DNA from: Stigmatella aurantiaca DW4/3-1
GTDB taxonomy: Bacteria; Myxococcota; Myxococcia; Myxococcales; Myxococcaceae
Assembly: GCF_000165485.1 (NCBI RefSeq)
Contig: NC_014623.1
Coordinates: forward strand, 9,132,893-9,196,892
Length of the DNA stretch: 64,000 bases
Direction of reading: 5' to 3'
In this document: in pieces, positions 9,977 through 17,981 of the stretch
Layout: each line of letters opens with the position of its first letter
How positions within the stretch are numbered: the first letter of the stretch is position 1
Translations under genes and position numbers: made by a program
The notes under the pieces: model-generated
Seen by the model: only the letters and a program-made list of their open reading frames with translations
Databases searched by the model: none
What the model was told of the DNA's origin: nothing

Positions 9977-11089
9977 TCATGAACGGGAGAGACCCGCCTG
10001 ATCCATCCGGGCCAGGAGGCTGTGCCTCCGGGCGTTCTGCTCTCGCAAGAGGTGGATCCTTCGGGTGAACGCTTCTTCGGTTCCGCGGCGGCGGGCCACC
10101 TCCTTCAGGTCCGCGAGAAGCTGGACACCCGCGTCGTGTTCCGTATGGCTCCGGGTGGCGAACCGCTCCGCCACCTGCTTCCAGACCTCGACCTCGCGCG
10201 CGGCCAGCGCCTCGAGATGCCGCTCCCACATCGCGGCCTGATCTTTCTCCACCCGCTGCCGCCGACGGCCTTCGATGGCCTCGGCCTCGCGCTTCAGGTC
10301 TTCTCCCGTTCGCCGATCCTCGGGCGCCCGGGCCGACGCCGCACCGCGCGTGTCTTTCTGGAAACGCTGGAGCAGTTCCTGCTCCAGGTGGGGGTCTTTG
10401 CCTTCCATGACCCGGACCAACAGCTTGTTCTTCTCGGGGAGGGGCAATTGCTTCACCCAGGCTTCGAGCGCCTGGCGGGGAGCGCGCGGCGCCAGGGGCT
10501 GGCTGGCTTGAGCGGCCGCTTCGAGCAAGGACTCGGGAATGAGCAGGAACTCCGCCAGCGCGGCTTGTGCGCTGGTCAAAGAGCGCATGCCCGGGGGAAC
10601 CGGGGGTGCCTCTGCCTCCTCGAACTCATCCTCCTCCCGGAGGCCCGCCAACCATCCGATGTAAAGACAGCGCAAGTCCCCGGCGAGCAGTTCCTGGCGC
10701 AAGGGCAACAAGGAGGCGAGCCATTTCTCGCCCTCCAAGTCCTCACCGGCTTCGTCCTCGGCCTCGAACGTCACGATGACCCATCGCCCCTTCTTGTGGA
10801 GGGAGAGGCCTTTCTCGGCCAGATAAGGGTGGGCGCTCCCCGGATCAAATCCCTTCCGGGGCAAGCGCAGCATCAGGGTTCTTCCCCACGTTGCCACGTA
10901 AAGATGGGCATCGAAGTACTGCTCCATCATCCGCAGGGGAGAGCCCTTGAAGTTTCCCCAATGGTAGACATTGGTGAATTGATAATCGGTGATCTCCGCG
11001 CGAGTGGAGAGCTTCCGCAACTCAGCCTGCTCTTGAGGCGTGAGGCGGCGATCCACGGCCCGGAACTCATAATATTGGTATTCACTCAT
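9977..11089 (-). CDS. Conserved protein of unknown function, helicase neighbour
   Basis: A 370-residue cytoplasmic protein. The first 90 residues (MSEYQYYEFRAVDRRLT..., TDYQFTNVYHWGNFKG, YFDAHLYVATWGRTLMLRLPR) look like a well-conserved globular domain that I recall from many bacteria but cannot name functionally. The last 150 residues are charged and helical, rich in E, R and A, and likely coiled coil. The start at 11089 was chosen because the conserved domain begins there. It lies 7 bases after the stop of the gene upstream, so the two are probably co-transcribed, with the SNF2 gene downstream beyond a hairpin. Involvement in the same nucleic-acid process as the helicase is inference. Confidence 0.75.
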   Translation of the reverse strand: MSEYQYYEFRAVDRRLTPQEQAELRKLSTRAEITDYQFTNVYHWGNFKGSPLRMMEQYFDAHLYVATWGRTLMLRLPRKGFDPGSAHPYLAEKGLSLHKKGRWVIVTFEAEDEAGEDLEGEKWLASLLPLRQELLAGDLRCLYIGWLAGLREEDEFEEAEAPPVPPGMRSLTSAQAALAEFLLIPESLLEAAAQASQPLAPRAPRQALEAWVKQLPLPEKNKLLVRVMEGKDPHLEQELLQRFQKDTRGAASARAPEDRRTGEDLKREAEAIEGRRRQRVEKDQAAMWERHLEALAAREVEVWKQVAERFATRSHTEHDAGVQLLADLKEVARRRGTEEAFTRRIHLLREQNARRHSLLARMDQAGLSRS

Positions 11090-11096
11090 GCGGTGC

Positions 11097-11651
11097 TCAC
11101 TCGTAGAAGAGATGCTCCTCCAGCACGAGGCGGTGGTAATTCGTGCTGATGAGGGACAGAGAGAACGTCTTGGCTGACCGGCGGAGGCGGTTGACCACTG
11201 CCTCGAACTCGGCCTGGCTGACGTCACACAGGGACAAGTAGAGGCGTGCGGCGGCCTGAAGGTAGAAGAACAGCGGATTCGCATCCTGACCGTCCGGCCT
11301 GCGCCGCAGATGCCTGTAAAGACGCTCGAACTCCTTGTCCCGCTCAGGCCGGCCCGTCGCGCTGCAGTAGTCCGCAGCGGTGGCCTCCAGGAGGATGAAG
11401 AAGGGCTCGTATTCGGGAGGGGGGGCGAACGAGAAGTCCGGCGGAATCTTCGAGCCCACCCAAAGCTGAGAAATGGGCTGTAGGGGCACCCAGACCACCT
11501 GGTCCCCTATCCCCAGGACAGGGACTGGCAGTTCCTGCACCAGCGGCAGGACGCGCCCTTCTTCCCCCAGCACCGTGGGCACCCGGAGAAACTCCGGGGA
11601 GGCGGTGTCTATGCCCGCCTGCTCCAGCATTGTGACGACCTTGGCATCCAT
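11097..11651 (-). CDS. Hypothetical protein, first gene of the helicase cluster
   Basis: A 184-residue soluble protein without signal or membrane segment. I do not recognise the family. The N-terminal half is rich in V, L and P and predicted beta (VLPLVQELPVPVLGIGDQVVWVPL); the C-terminal half is helical with an RRRPDGQDANPLFFYLQAAARLYLSL segment. It precedes the 370-residue unknown protein by 7 bases. The ATG at 11651 is the only good start. Because it begins the run of same-strand genes leading into the SNF2 helicase, it may be part of that functional unit. The boundary with decayed accessory DNA is just upstream, at about 11.69 kb. Confidence 0.7.
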   Translation of the reverse strand: MDAKVVTMLEQAGIDTASPEFLRVPTVLGEEGRVLPLVQELPVPVLGIGDQVVWVPLQPISQLWVGSKIPPDFSFAPPPEYEPFFILLEATAADYCSATGRPERDKEFERLYRHLRRRPDGQDANPLFFYLQAAARLYLSLCDVSQAEFEAVVNRLRRSAKTFSLSLISTNYHRLVLEEHLFYE

Positions 11652-11687
11652 GACCTACCCCATTGAGTTGGGTCTCTCTCACCCAAC

Positions 11688-12446
11688 CTAACGCCTCGGG
11701 TCGCATCTGGCCAGAACTCGGACGCCGGCCAAGCAGGGGGCCCCCTCCTTCCCATGGGGTAGGCAGCCCGGTATCCTACCTTTCATGAAGGCTTCAGCCT
11801 CCGGCAGCCGCCCATATGGAATACGCCTCGACACGGTGAAGGGAGCTCCCCGGGAGTACAGGCCGCCCTCGTCGAACCAGTCCGTGAGGGTGGAGGCAGA
11901 AGCATTCGAGGAAGTGCTCATGCGATGGGTGCGGAGCGCGCCACTGATGCTCCGCTCTTCCCCAAACGGCTGGCGGGTGCTCGCCTCCTACCCCAACAAC
12001 GGCACAGCTCCCCATGGACAACACCTCGTAGCGCAGGTCAGGAAGCTGTTCGGGCCGTAGCCCCTTGCGCCGCCGGAAGATCTCCTCGTCCACCAAGAGC
12101 ACCGCAGCCCCGTGCAGCCGCGTGTCCGGCTCGGCGTCGGGAGCACCGCGCACGAGCAGGCGCACCGCCTCGGGAATCTTCTCCGGCGAGCAATCATGGA
12201 ATCGGGCCACGCACTGCGTCCATACGTGGGACCACTCGCTCTTCATGTCGAGCCCCAGGCCCTCGCGACGGGAGTCGAAGTAGAGCCGGTCTGGCAGCTT
12301 CGGGAGCCCCTCTCGCCCTCTCGTTTGACCCGGGCCTCGAATGCGACCAGGTGCGCCTCCTCCTTGAAGGGGTTGCTCCTCCCCTTCCTCTGGCTTGCCC
12401 GGACCACCTCCAGCAAGCGGAGGTCGCAACAACCTTCGCTTCCCAC
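11688..12446 (-). pseudogene. Frameshifted gene of unknown function
   Basis: Three consecutive minus-strand segments in different frames join into one protein-like sequence of about 250 residues. Segment 1 (12446 to about 12300) reads LRLLEVVRASQRKGRSN. Segment 2 (about 12310-11975) contains LPDRLYFDSRREGLGLDMKS and then VLLVDEEIFRRRKGLRPEQL. Segment 3 (about 11975-11688) reads PFGEERSISGALRTHRMSTS and later FTVSRRIPYGRLPEAEAF. The joins lie near 12305 and 11975. I do not recognise the family; no membrane segment or signal is seen. Its place at the edge of a toxin/immunity-rich accessory block suggests an old immunity-type gene, but that is only context. Sequencing error could also explain the breaks. 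Confidence 0.55.
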
Positions 12447-12901
12447 CTGCAGATCGCCGACCGCACAATTCGAAGATGAAGAACACCGCTGTCAGAACCG
12501 CCGTGCAGGCCGCTCACCCCGCGCTCAACGGAGCCCGCTCCTGGAGCCCACGACCCCGGCAGGCAAAGTCGAGGCCAGCAGTTTCCTCACGGCGCTCAGC
12601 ATGGCGTTCACCCCCTTCCCGCCTGACTGATCACGCCTCGCCCGCACCGTGACAGGTACGGGGACGAAGCCTCCACCATGGCCCTTATCCCGCCAGAGAG
12701 GGGAGATTCACCGGACCACGTTGCAAGCGGGGCGTCCACGGACCACTCCTGTGGGTGGCCTCGGTCCGCCACAGCGGCACCCCCACTCGCTTCCCAGGGG
12801 GCGCGTATGCCCGGCTGAGGGTGTGGCAGCAGGCTCGCGAAGTGCGTAGGCTTGCCGTACCACCGTGCTTGGGCACGTCCTCCCTTCGCGAGAAGGCGCT
12901 C
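12447..12901. other. No gene recognised
   Basis: Frames here are open only because of high GC. I see no ribosome site, conserved motif, repeat or RNA fold that I would defend. It separates the decayed minus-strand gene from the start of the plus-strand JAMM-like gene. Confidence 0.5.
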
Positions 12902-12965
12902 ATGAAATCTCTGCTTCCGCTCCTCCTTTCTCGGAGCAGCATGCGCGACTCCGCCCCCGGCTAAC
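12902..12965 (+). other. Lipoprotein signal peptide put out of frame by one base
   Basis: An ATG at 12902, preceded by GAGAAGG at good spacing, opens MKSLLPLLL. Removing one T from the TTT at 12927-12929 continues it as LLGAACATPPPANMTPQ, a textbook lipobox (LGAAC region) running straight into the downstream open frame. As printed the frame stops at 12963. So the JAMM-like protein was, or is, a lipoprotein. Confidence 0.7.
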
Positions 12966-13655
12966 ATGACGCCTCAAGATGCGCCCGTCTCTCGCGGACC
13001 GTGGTCGGATGTGCCCACCGTCGAGATGCCAACAGGGGACACCTCCATCCCCATCTCCTTGCTGCGAGATGTCGCGGACGCGCTGCTCAAGCTCCCAGGC
13101 GCCAAGGTATGTGACTGGGCGGCGCAACAGCCCATCGTTGGCCTGTCCACGGAGTACTGCTCGACGGTCTATGTCGCTGGAGACGGCAACTCCCTGTCTT
13201 GGCGCGTGTCCGAGCCCGTCGCGGGAAACCACAAGACATGCAGGCCGTTCTTCGCGGTGAAGGATGACGACTACCCTCCCTCTCAGGTGTGGGTCGTGGG
13301 ATATGTCCACAATCACCTCTGCGCCGCGCCTCCTTCCTCGGATGATCTCAGCGCATGGCCGACGGACGTGTTCGATCCGTTTGTGGCCATGGTGGAAGTC
13401 CGCTTGTGGCCGGGCAACCCGGCTCCGGCCCGCTACAAGAACACGCCGATGGAGCTGGCCTCGGCACTGGTGGCCGAGCGCCAGGACGGCACGCGCATCT
13501 TCCTCCGCTGGTTTCCCACGGGCGAGGTCCAACAGTGGAGCAATGCCAAGTCTCGCTGGGTCGCTCTCGGTCACTGCGCCCCAGGCAACCTCACTGGGCA
13601 CGGCATGACCGTGCCTCAATGTCGTCAGGGATCTCTGCATCTGTTGAGCGAGTAG
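12966..13655 (+). CDS. JAMM/MPN-like (JAB-domain) protein
   Basis: A 229-residue protein with the sequence YVHNHLCAAPPSSDDL near residue 116, a variant of the JAMM zinc motif (HxH then S-x-x-D, here with six rather than seven residues between). JAMM proteins are zinc isopeptidases or peptidases that cut ubiquitin-like or related bonds. Six cysteines and a missing cytosolic character fit an exported protein, and an out-of-frame lipoprotein signal lies directly upstream (12902-12965), so the printed ATG at 12966 is probably not the native start. It is followed by the IS-interrupted lipoprotein gene on the same strand. I infer that it belongs to the same envelope toxin/immunity locus. Activity is uncertain because of the altered spacing. 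Confidence 0.6.
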   Translation: MTPQDAPVSRGPWSDVPTVEMPTGDTSIPISLLRDVADALLKLPGAKVCDWAAQQPIVGLSTEYCSTVYVAGDGNSLSWRVSEPVAGNHKTCRPFFAVKDDDYPPSQVWVVGYVHNHLCAAPPSSDDLSAWPTDVFDPFVAMVEVRLWPGNPAPARYKNTPMELASALVAERQDGTRIFLRWFPTGEVQQWSNAKSRWVALGHCAPGNLTGHGMTVPQCRQGSLHLLSE

Positions 13656-14076
13656 ACACCTGGCCTGGAGCGTGGACCGCGCCTATGCGACTCAAGCCAT
13701 GAGGGAAACCGGAGCGATGGAACGCAGCACCCAGAGTTCTGTTGCTGGGTGCGATGGAGGAAAGAGATGATCAAGGTGTGTGCACTGGCTGTACTCGCAG
13801 CGATACTGCCTGGCTGTATCAGGCCCGCTGTCTCCTGGAAGGGAGAGGTGAAGTGGCCGGAGACCGCGCAAGACGAGCAATCGGTCAAGCTCATCGTCCC
13901 TGCCATCGAGGCGGAGGCCGCGATTGCCGCAGCGGCCGCCATCCGTGAAATGGTGAGAACCAACACGGATCCAGGACTGTTCTGGGGATGCTCCACTCCC
14001 GCGCAGGGAATGGATGTCGCCGTCTCCACAGGCCCCACGCCGGGCCTGTATTATGTGGCGCTGGGCCAACACTTTA

Positions 14077-14097
14077 GAGCGCCTAACAAAAGTCAGG
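14077..14097 (+). repeat. Left inverted repeat of the IS5-family element
   Basis: Begins GAGCGCCTAACAAAAGT; preceded by the target duplication TTA at 14074-14076. Confidence 0.9.
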
Positions 14098-14888
14098 ATT
14101 AAGGGCCCGGAAGAGGATCAGGCAGCAGCCCAGAACAAGGAGGCCGAAGTGGACATCATCGCGCCGTTCATCGCGCACGCGCAGACGCCGCTGCCGGTGA
14201 AGCCACGCGTTGGTCCGCTCCACCACCCACCGGTGCTGTCCCAGCCGTTGCTTCGACTCGATGCCGGGCCGTGCGATGCGTGGAGTGATGCCGCGCCGAC
14301 GCAGGCCGCGACGGTTCTTGCGCGACGCGTACGCCTTGTCGGCATGCAGCTTGTCGGGCCGGTGACGGGGAGGACCGCGCGGCTGCCTCACCTTGGGCAC
14401 GGCCTCCAGCAGAGGGAACAGCTCGCGCGTGTCATGGACGTTGGCTCCCGTCAGACTCTCGGCCAGCGGAAGCCCTCTTCTGTCGACAAGAAGATGATGT
14501 TTGCTGCCCGCCTTCGCTCGGTCCGTCGGGTTCTTGCCCGTGAGGGCCCCCCTTTGGAGGCTCGCACCGTCGAGGAGTCGATCGAGGCACGGCTGAAGTC
14601 CACTTGGCCGCGCTGGCCCAGCTCGTTGAGCAGCAGTCGCTGGAGCTGCTCGAACACTCCGGCACGTGTCCATTGCTCCAGGCGTCGCCAAGCCGTCATC
14701 CCCGACAGGCCGAACTGCTTGGTCGGCAGCATCTCCCAGGGAATGCCGGTCCTGAGCACGAAGACGATGGCCTCCAAGGCGGCTCGCTCATCAACCCGGG
14801 GGCGGCCGGGCTTCTTCTTCTTCTTGGGAGCTGGAAGCAGCGGAACGACTCGCTCCCACAGCGCATCCGGTACGAGATCGCGAACCAT
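14083..14888 (-). CDS. IS5-family transposase, OrfA/OrfB joined by -1 frameshift
   Basis: DDE transposase made from two frames. OrfA (from ATG 14888, or an upstream TTG at 14936) has the helix-turn-helix part and the first catalytic aspartate in SRASIDSSTVRA. OrfB carries the second aspartate in KLHADKAYASRKNRRG and the glutamate in WVVERTNAWLHRQRR, ending at 14083. The frames overlap, and OrfB lies -1 relative to OrfA. On the minus strand AAAGGGGGG (14547-14555) sits exactly where similarity passes from one frame to the other, a credible slippery site. Both frames are undamaged and the terminal repeats intact, so the element could be active. Family behaviour (IS427 group uses such frameshifting) is established knowledge; its use here is inferred. 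Confidence 0.9.
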
Positions 14889-14937
14889 GAAGCCCAAGTG
14901 TTCATGGGCCTGGCTTCCGTCCACCCTCCCTTTCAAA

Positions 14938-14958
14938 CCTTACTTTTGTTAGGCGCTC
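14938..14958 (-). repeat. Right inverted repeat of the IS5-family element
   Basis: Its reverse complement begins GAGCGCCTAACAAAAGT and differs from the left end at one base near the inner edge; followed by TTA at 14959-14961. Confidence 0.9.
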
Positions 14959-15446
14959 TTAATCGGTGCGGTGGCCCACGCGGGCGCGTGCTCGACTGGC
15001 ACTATGTGTACGCAGTCACTCCCCAAGGTGAAGTGGTAGCTGAGGCCCCGCCACCACGAGCCGAACCTCTTCCGGCCGAGCCCGAGCCCTATCGCCCAAG
15101 CACTCCTTCGCCCGAGCCAACACCCTCACCTGCCGTTCCCCTACCGGGCACGGGCACCGGTACGCCCGCGTCGGCGCCACCACCGGCCTCTTCTCCTCCG
15201 CCCGCGCCCGCCCCTAAGCCTGCGGCTGTTCCTTCTCCAGCGTCACCGCCACCTACCCCACCGCCACCCGCTGCGCCAGGGTGAGTGCCCACGCCCACAG
15301 TCACTCCGAGAAAGCTGGAGCCTGCGAGCGCCCCGCTCCGGGAGGGACAGGCTCCAGTGAGAAGAGACTCAAGCCTTGAGGGAAAGTCGGATCCATTTTT
15401 CCAGGGGCACTGTCGGTCCCGACCGGCCCTACACGGATTGAAGACC

Positions 15447-16019
15447 ATGCCCCTCCAGCCCCTCCTCGAAGAGATCTCGCGCCATCACTTCCCGAATCCT
15501 CCCGCCACTCCAGAAGAGATCGACGAGTTCGAGCGGCGGGTCGGCTGGCGGCTGGATCCCGATCTGCGGGCCTTCTACCTGCATTGCAACGGGGGAAAGG
15601 GCCGTCCCTACCGCGCCCTTCACTTCTTGCCCACCCACGATCGATGTTCGTATCCCTGGTATCGGTATCCGCGAGATCAAGTTCAGCCCATGAGCACCAA
15701 CGACTTCTTGGAAGACCTTCGAAAGCGGTGGGTCGAGAGCTGCACGAGCAGCGACGTCGGCCTGTGGTGGATCGCAGACGATGTTCGCCAACTCAGGCCG
15801 GAAGCATCGGAGAATGAGGTCCGCGCAGAAACCTTGCGTGCGCTTCGCCCCCTCTTGAACCAAGGCCTGTTCCGAGCGGCCAATCTCCTACCAGGGGGCT
15901 CATACCAACTATGGGAGGGCTCTGTTGAAGAGCAACTGATGAGGATCGACACGGAATGGGCCACACTCGGGCGACCTCCTGATATCGGAGGCATCGTCTG
16001 GTTCATCGGTGCCCGCTGA
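15447..16019 (+). CDS. Immunity-type protein with SUKH-like N-terminus, mosaic
   Basis: A 190-residue cytoplasmic protein. Residues 1-50 (LLEEISRHHFPNPPATPEEI, then GWRLDPDLRAFYLHCNG) match almost residue for residue the start of the SMI1/KNR4 (SUKH) gene at 17226. The rest does not: it has its own domain ending in GSVEEQLMRIDTEWATLGRP and DIGGIVWFIGAR, which I cannot name with confidence. The start at 15447 is set by that shared N-terminus. It follows the interrupted lipoprotein gene by 160 bases and has no intact toxin gene beside it, so it looks like an orphan or spare immunity gene. Function as an antidote to a delivered toxin is inferred from the context and the shared module. Confidence 0.7.
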   Translation: MPLQPLLEEISRHHFPNPPATPEEIDEFERRVGWRLDPDLRAFYLHCNGGKGRPYRALHFLPTHDRCSYPWYRYPRDQVQPMSTNDFLEDLRKRWVESCTSSDVGLWWIADDVRQLRPEASENEVRAETLRALRPLLNQGLFRAANLLPGGSYQLWEGSVEEQLMRIDTEWATLGRPPDIGGIVWFIGAR

Positions 16020-16381
16020 GCAGCAACCCCGAAAGCAGCGCACGTGGGGACTGGCTGCTTCGAGGGCGGCCTGAGACAGCCTGGAGTTGATGGGCACGCC
16101 GTTGTCGAGCACGAGCACGATGGGTCGTCGCGTGCGCCGGGCCCGTTGTTCCAATTGCGCCAGCAAAGGCAGGAACAGCGCCGTGGTGGCTGTCTTGGGC
16201 TGGTGCGTAAAGAGGAACTGCCGGGTGGGGAAGCGGACGGCTCCGCACACGTCTGGAGTTCCGCAAGCACGAGGATCGCGGTGATGGAGACGGGCGCTCG
16301 CAGTTCCTGCGCTTGGCTGTCCAGCGAGTGCGTGGCCAGTCCATCCGCGATGAAGCGTGCCCCTTCGATGGCACATCTCAC
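16020..16381 (-). pseudogene. IS630-type transposase remnant
   Basis: Minus-strand fragments in two frames give a DDE-transposase-like stretch: AILVLAELQTC in one frame, then, after a shift near 16245, RFPTRQFLFTHQPKTATTAL followed by RRPIVLVLDNGVPINSRLSQ. The IVLVLDNG...S pattern is the central catalytic region of IS630/Tc1-like transposases. The N-terminal DNA-binding part, the final glutamate region and both ends are missing. It lies tail to tail with the immunity gene that ends at 16019. Confidence 0.65.
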
Positions 16382-16578
16382 CTCGGCCAGCGCAGCGGAC
16401 AGGCTGATGGCCTTCTTCGGCCTTATCCCACTGGAGGGGCGAGATTGTCCGAACCGATGGGGGCCTACAGTGGCAGCGGCATGCCCCCCATCAGCCCGGA
16501 TTCATGAGCTGTCAGGCCCTTCAGGTAATTGTTCAGAATGGTCATGCCGAAGAGGGCCGGCGCCAGGAGGAATCTCCA

Positions 16579-17223
16579 TTGAAGCTGCGCTCGACGGTGC
16601 TGGTCGCGATTCTCGCCGGTTGCTCCACGACTCATGGGACGGGCGGGTCTGGTTCCGACTCATCACCAGGGGTCCAACCCGCGACGAGGAAAGAGCTGCC
16701 CTGGATTCCAGTGCTCGGCGGGCGGATGAAGACGACTCTCTTCTATGGTCCGTGGCAGTGCAGGCAGGAGTTCATGCGAACGTGCCAGCGGGAGTGCGCA
16801 CGGATCATGGGCTGCATGTGGCTGGCCGACATCAAGCTGGATTGGGAAGGGCGCCTCGTCGCGCCACCGCTCCCCGTCAAAGCTGGCAGCCGCTACGGCA
16901 TCTTCCACTGCTGCTGCGAGGACTATCCCAAGTTGTCGCCGGACAAGAAAGAGGTTGAGCGGAAGAGGTGGGAGAACTTCCGAACCTCCTTCCGGAAGGA
17001 CTGGAGCAAGAAGTTCGGAGACTGGCCCGAAGAGGAGGGCGTGGCTTGGCCCGGGCACCACATCCGGGACCTTCATCATGGCGGCGACCCGGTGGATCCC
17101 AGCAACATCATTCCCGTCGAGCCGGGCGTGCACAACGTCCTCAACAAGGCGTACCCCGCCTGCTACGGAGGTCTGGCGCCCTGGAATACAGTGGGGCCCC
17201 ATCTGCCCTACTCGGACAACTGA
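16579..17223 (+). CDS. Lipoprotein toxin with C-terminal HH/HNH-like nuclease domain (SitA-like)
   Basis: A 214-residue lipoprotein. The TTG start at 16579 has GGAGG 8 bases upstream and yields MKLRSTVLVAILAGC, a clean lipobox. A cysteine-rich middle (CQRECARIMGCM, CCCEDYP) precedes the C-terminal WPGHHIRDLHHGGDPVDPSN and VEPGVHNVLNKAYPACY, a histidine pattern like that of HNH/LHH-type nuclease toxins. It is followed after 2 bases by a SUKH-family gene, the classic immunity partner of nuclease toxins. In myxobacteria, lipoprotein toxins with variable C-termini (SitA) are passed between kin by TraA/B outer-membrane exchange; this gene has that architecture. Assignment to a known SitA family is not claimed, and nuclease activity is inference. 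Confidence 0.7.
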   Translation: MKLRSTVLVAILAGCSTTHGTGGSGSDSSPGVQPATRKELPWIPVLGGRMKTTLFYGPWQCRQEFMRTCQRECARIMGCMWLADIKLDWEGRLVAPPLPVKAGSRYGIFHCCCEDYPKLSPDKKEVERKRWENFRTSFRKDWSKKFGDWPEEEGVAWPGHHIRDLHHGGDPVDPSNIIPVEPGVHNVLNKAYPACYGGLAPWNTVGPHLPYSDN

Positions 17224-17225
17224 CG

Positions 17226-17699
17226 ATGGCCACGCCCATGAGCAGCCTGCTCGAAGAGGTCTCCCGCGAGCACTTCCCGTATCCGCCCGCCGCACCCGAC
17301 GAGATCGATGCGTTCGAGCGCCGGGTGGGCTGGAAGTTGGATCCGGACCTGCGCGCCTTCTACCTGCACTGCAATGGAGCGGAGTTGATCGAGCGATTGC
17401 CGGACACTCCGTACCGCGTCCTCCCGCTGCACAAGATCGTCCGAGCGCGGGTGGCCATCTACGGAGAGGATGACGACAAGTGGGGGTCGGCCTCGGTGTA
17501 CGCGCTCTGCGATGTCCAGGACGGCAACTACGTGCTGGTGGACGTGGCCCGACAGGAGAATGGTCGCTATCCCCTGTTCGATGGGGACCACGAAGCGTGG
17601 CCGGACCCGGCCTACTGTAAGCAGGTCGCCAGTTCCTTTTCGGAGTTTCTGGAGCAGGTGCTGCGCACCCGGCGTGGCCTCTACTGGTTGGGGGCTTGA
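17226..17699 (+). CDS. SMI1/KNR4 (SUKH) family immunity protein
   Basis: A 157-residue cytoplasmic protein of the SUKH fold: the opening EEIDAFERRVGWKLDPDLRA and FYLHCNG block, the middle ...VLPLHKIVRARVAIYG, and the closing FSEFLEQVL region follow the family pattern. SUKH proteins bind and neutralise diverse toxins, mostly nucleases. It starts 2 bases after the stop of the lipoprotein toxin gene, so the two form a pair expressed together. The first 50 residues are shared with the gene at 15447, though the rest is not, which suggests exchange of immunity C-termini behind a constant N-terminal module. Confidence 0.85.
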   Translation: MATPMSSLLEEVSREHFPYPPAAPDEIDAFERRVGWKLDPDLRAFYLHCNGAELIERLPDTPYRVLPLHKIVRARVAIYGEDDDKWGSASVYALCDVQDGNYVLVDVARQENGRYPLFDGDHEAWPDPAYCKQVASSFSEFLEQVLRTRRGLYWLGA

Positions 17700-17981
17700 G
17701 AGGTGCGCAGCAACACTGCAATTGACGGAGGCCAATCTGCGGATGCTTCTTGCCAAAGAGAACGCAGAGCACGTTGTAGGCTTCGAGGGTGGCGTTGATC
17801 TCAGCCAGTACCCCGTAGCGAGGAAGTGCCTCCCGAGAGCTGGCAAGAGCAGGTCAAGGGTAGGTGCAGGAAGACCGTGACCGCTGCCGAACGTGGTCGT
17901 GTCGTCATGCGCCGCCCTCTTGTTTCGGCGCTTTCGAAGCGGGCCTTCTCGGTGCTTCCGCAGCTTGCGCCCCAGCTTCGC

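Larger units (their letters stand above)
14077..14958 (-). mobile_element. IS5-family (IS427-like) insertion sequence, complete
   Basis: An 882-bp element bounded by 21-bp inverted repeats that match at 20 of 21 positions and flanked by a direct TTA (14074-14076 and 14959-14961), the TNA-type duplication known for the IS427 group. It carries one transposase in two overlapping frames on the minus strand. A partial relative lies near 60.04-60.15 kb. Confidence 0.93.
13767..15284 (+). pseudogene. Proline-rich lipoprotein gene split by an IS5-family element
   Basis: The 5' part (13767-14073) starts at ATG after GAGGAAAG and gives MIKVCALAVLAAILPGC, a clear lipoprotein signal. The 3' part resumes after the element and ends at 15284. 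Deleting 14077-14958 and one copy of the TTA duplication restores an open frame through ALGQHF-NRCGGPRGRVLDWHYVYAV. The rebuilt protein has about 211 residues: signal, a cysteine-containing globular domain (two Cys pairs likely bridged), then a tail of about 80 residues rich in P, A and S that could span the envelope or peptidoglycan. It resembles conserved myxobacterial lipoproteins found in toxin loci, by my recollection only. The insertion looks recent, since both halves are undamaged. Confidence 0.85.

Noticed and set aside
12608-12967. Minus-strand frame of 119 codons
   Set aside because: Antisense to the frameshifted signal peptide and without protein-like composition.
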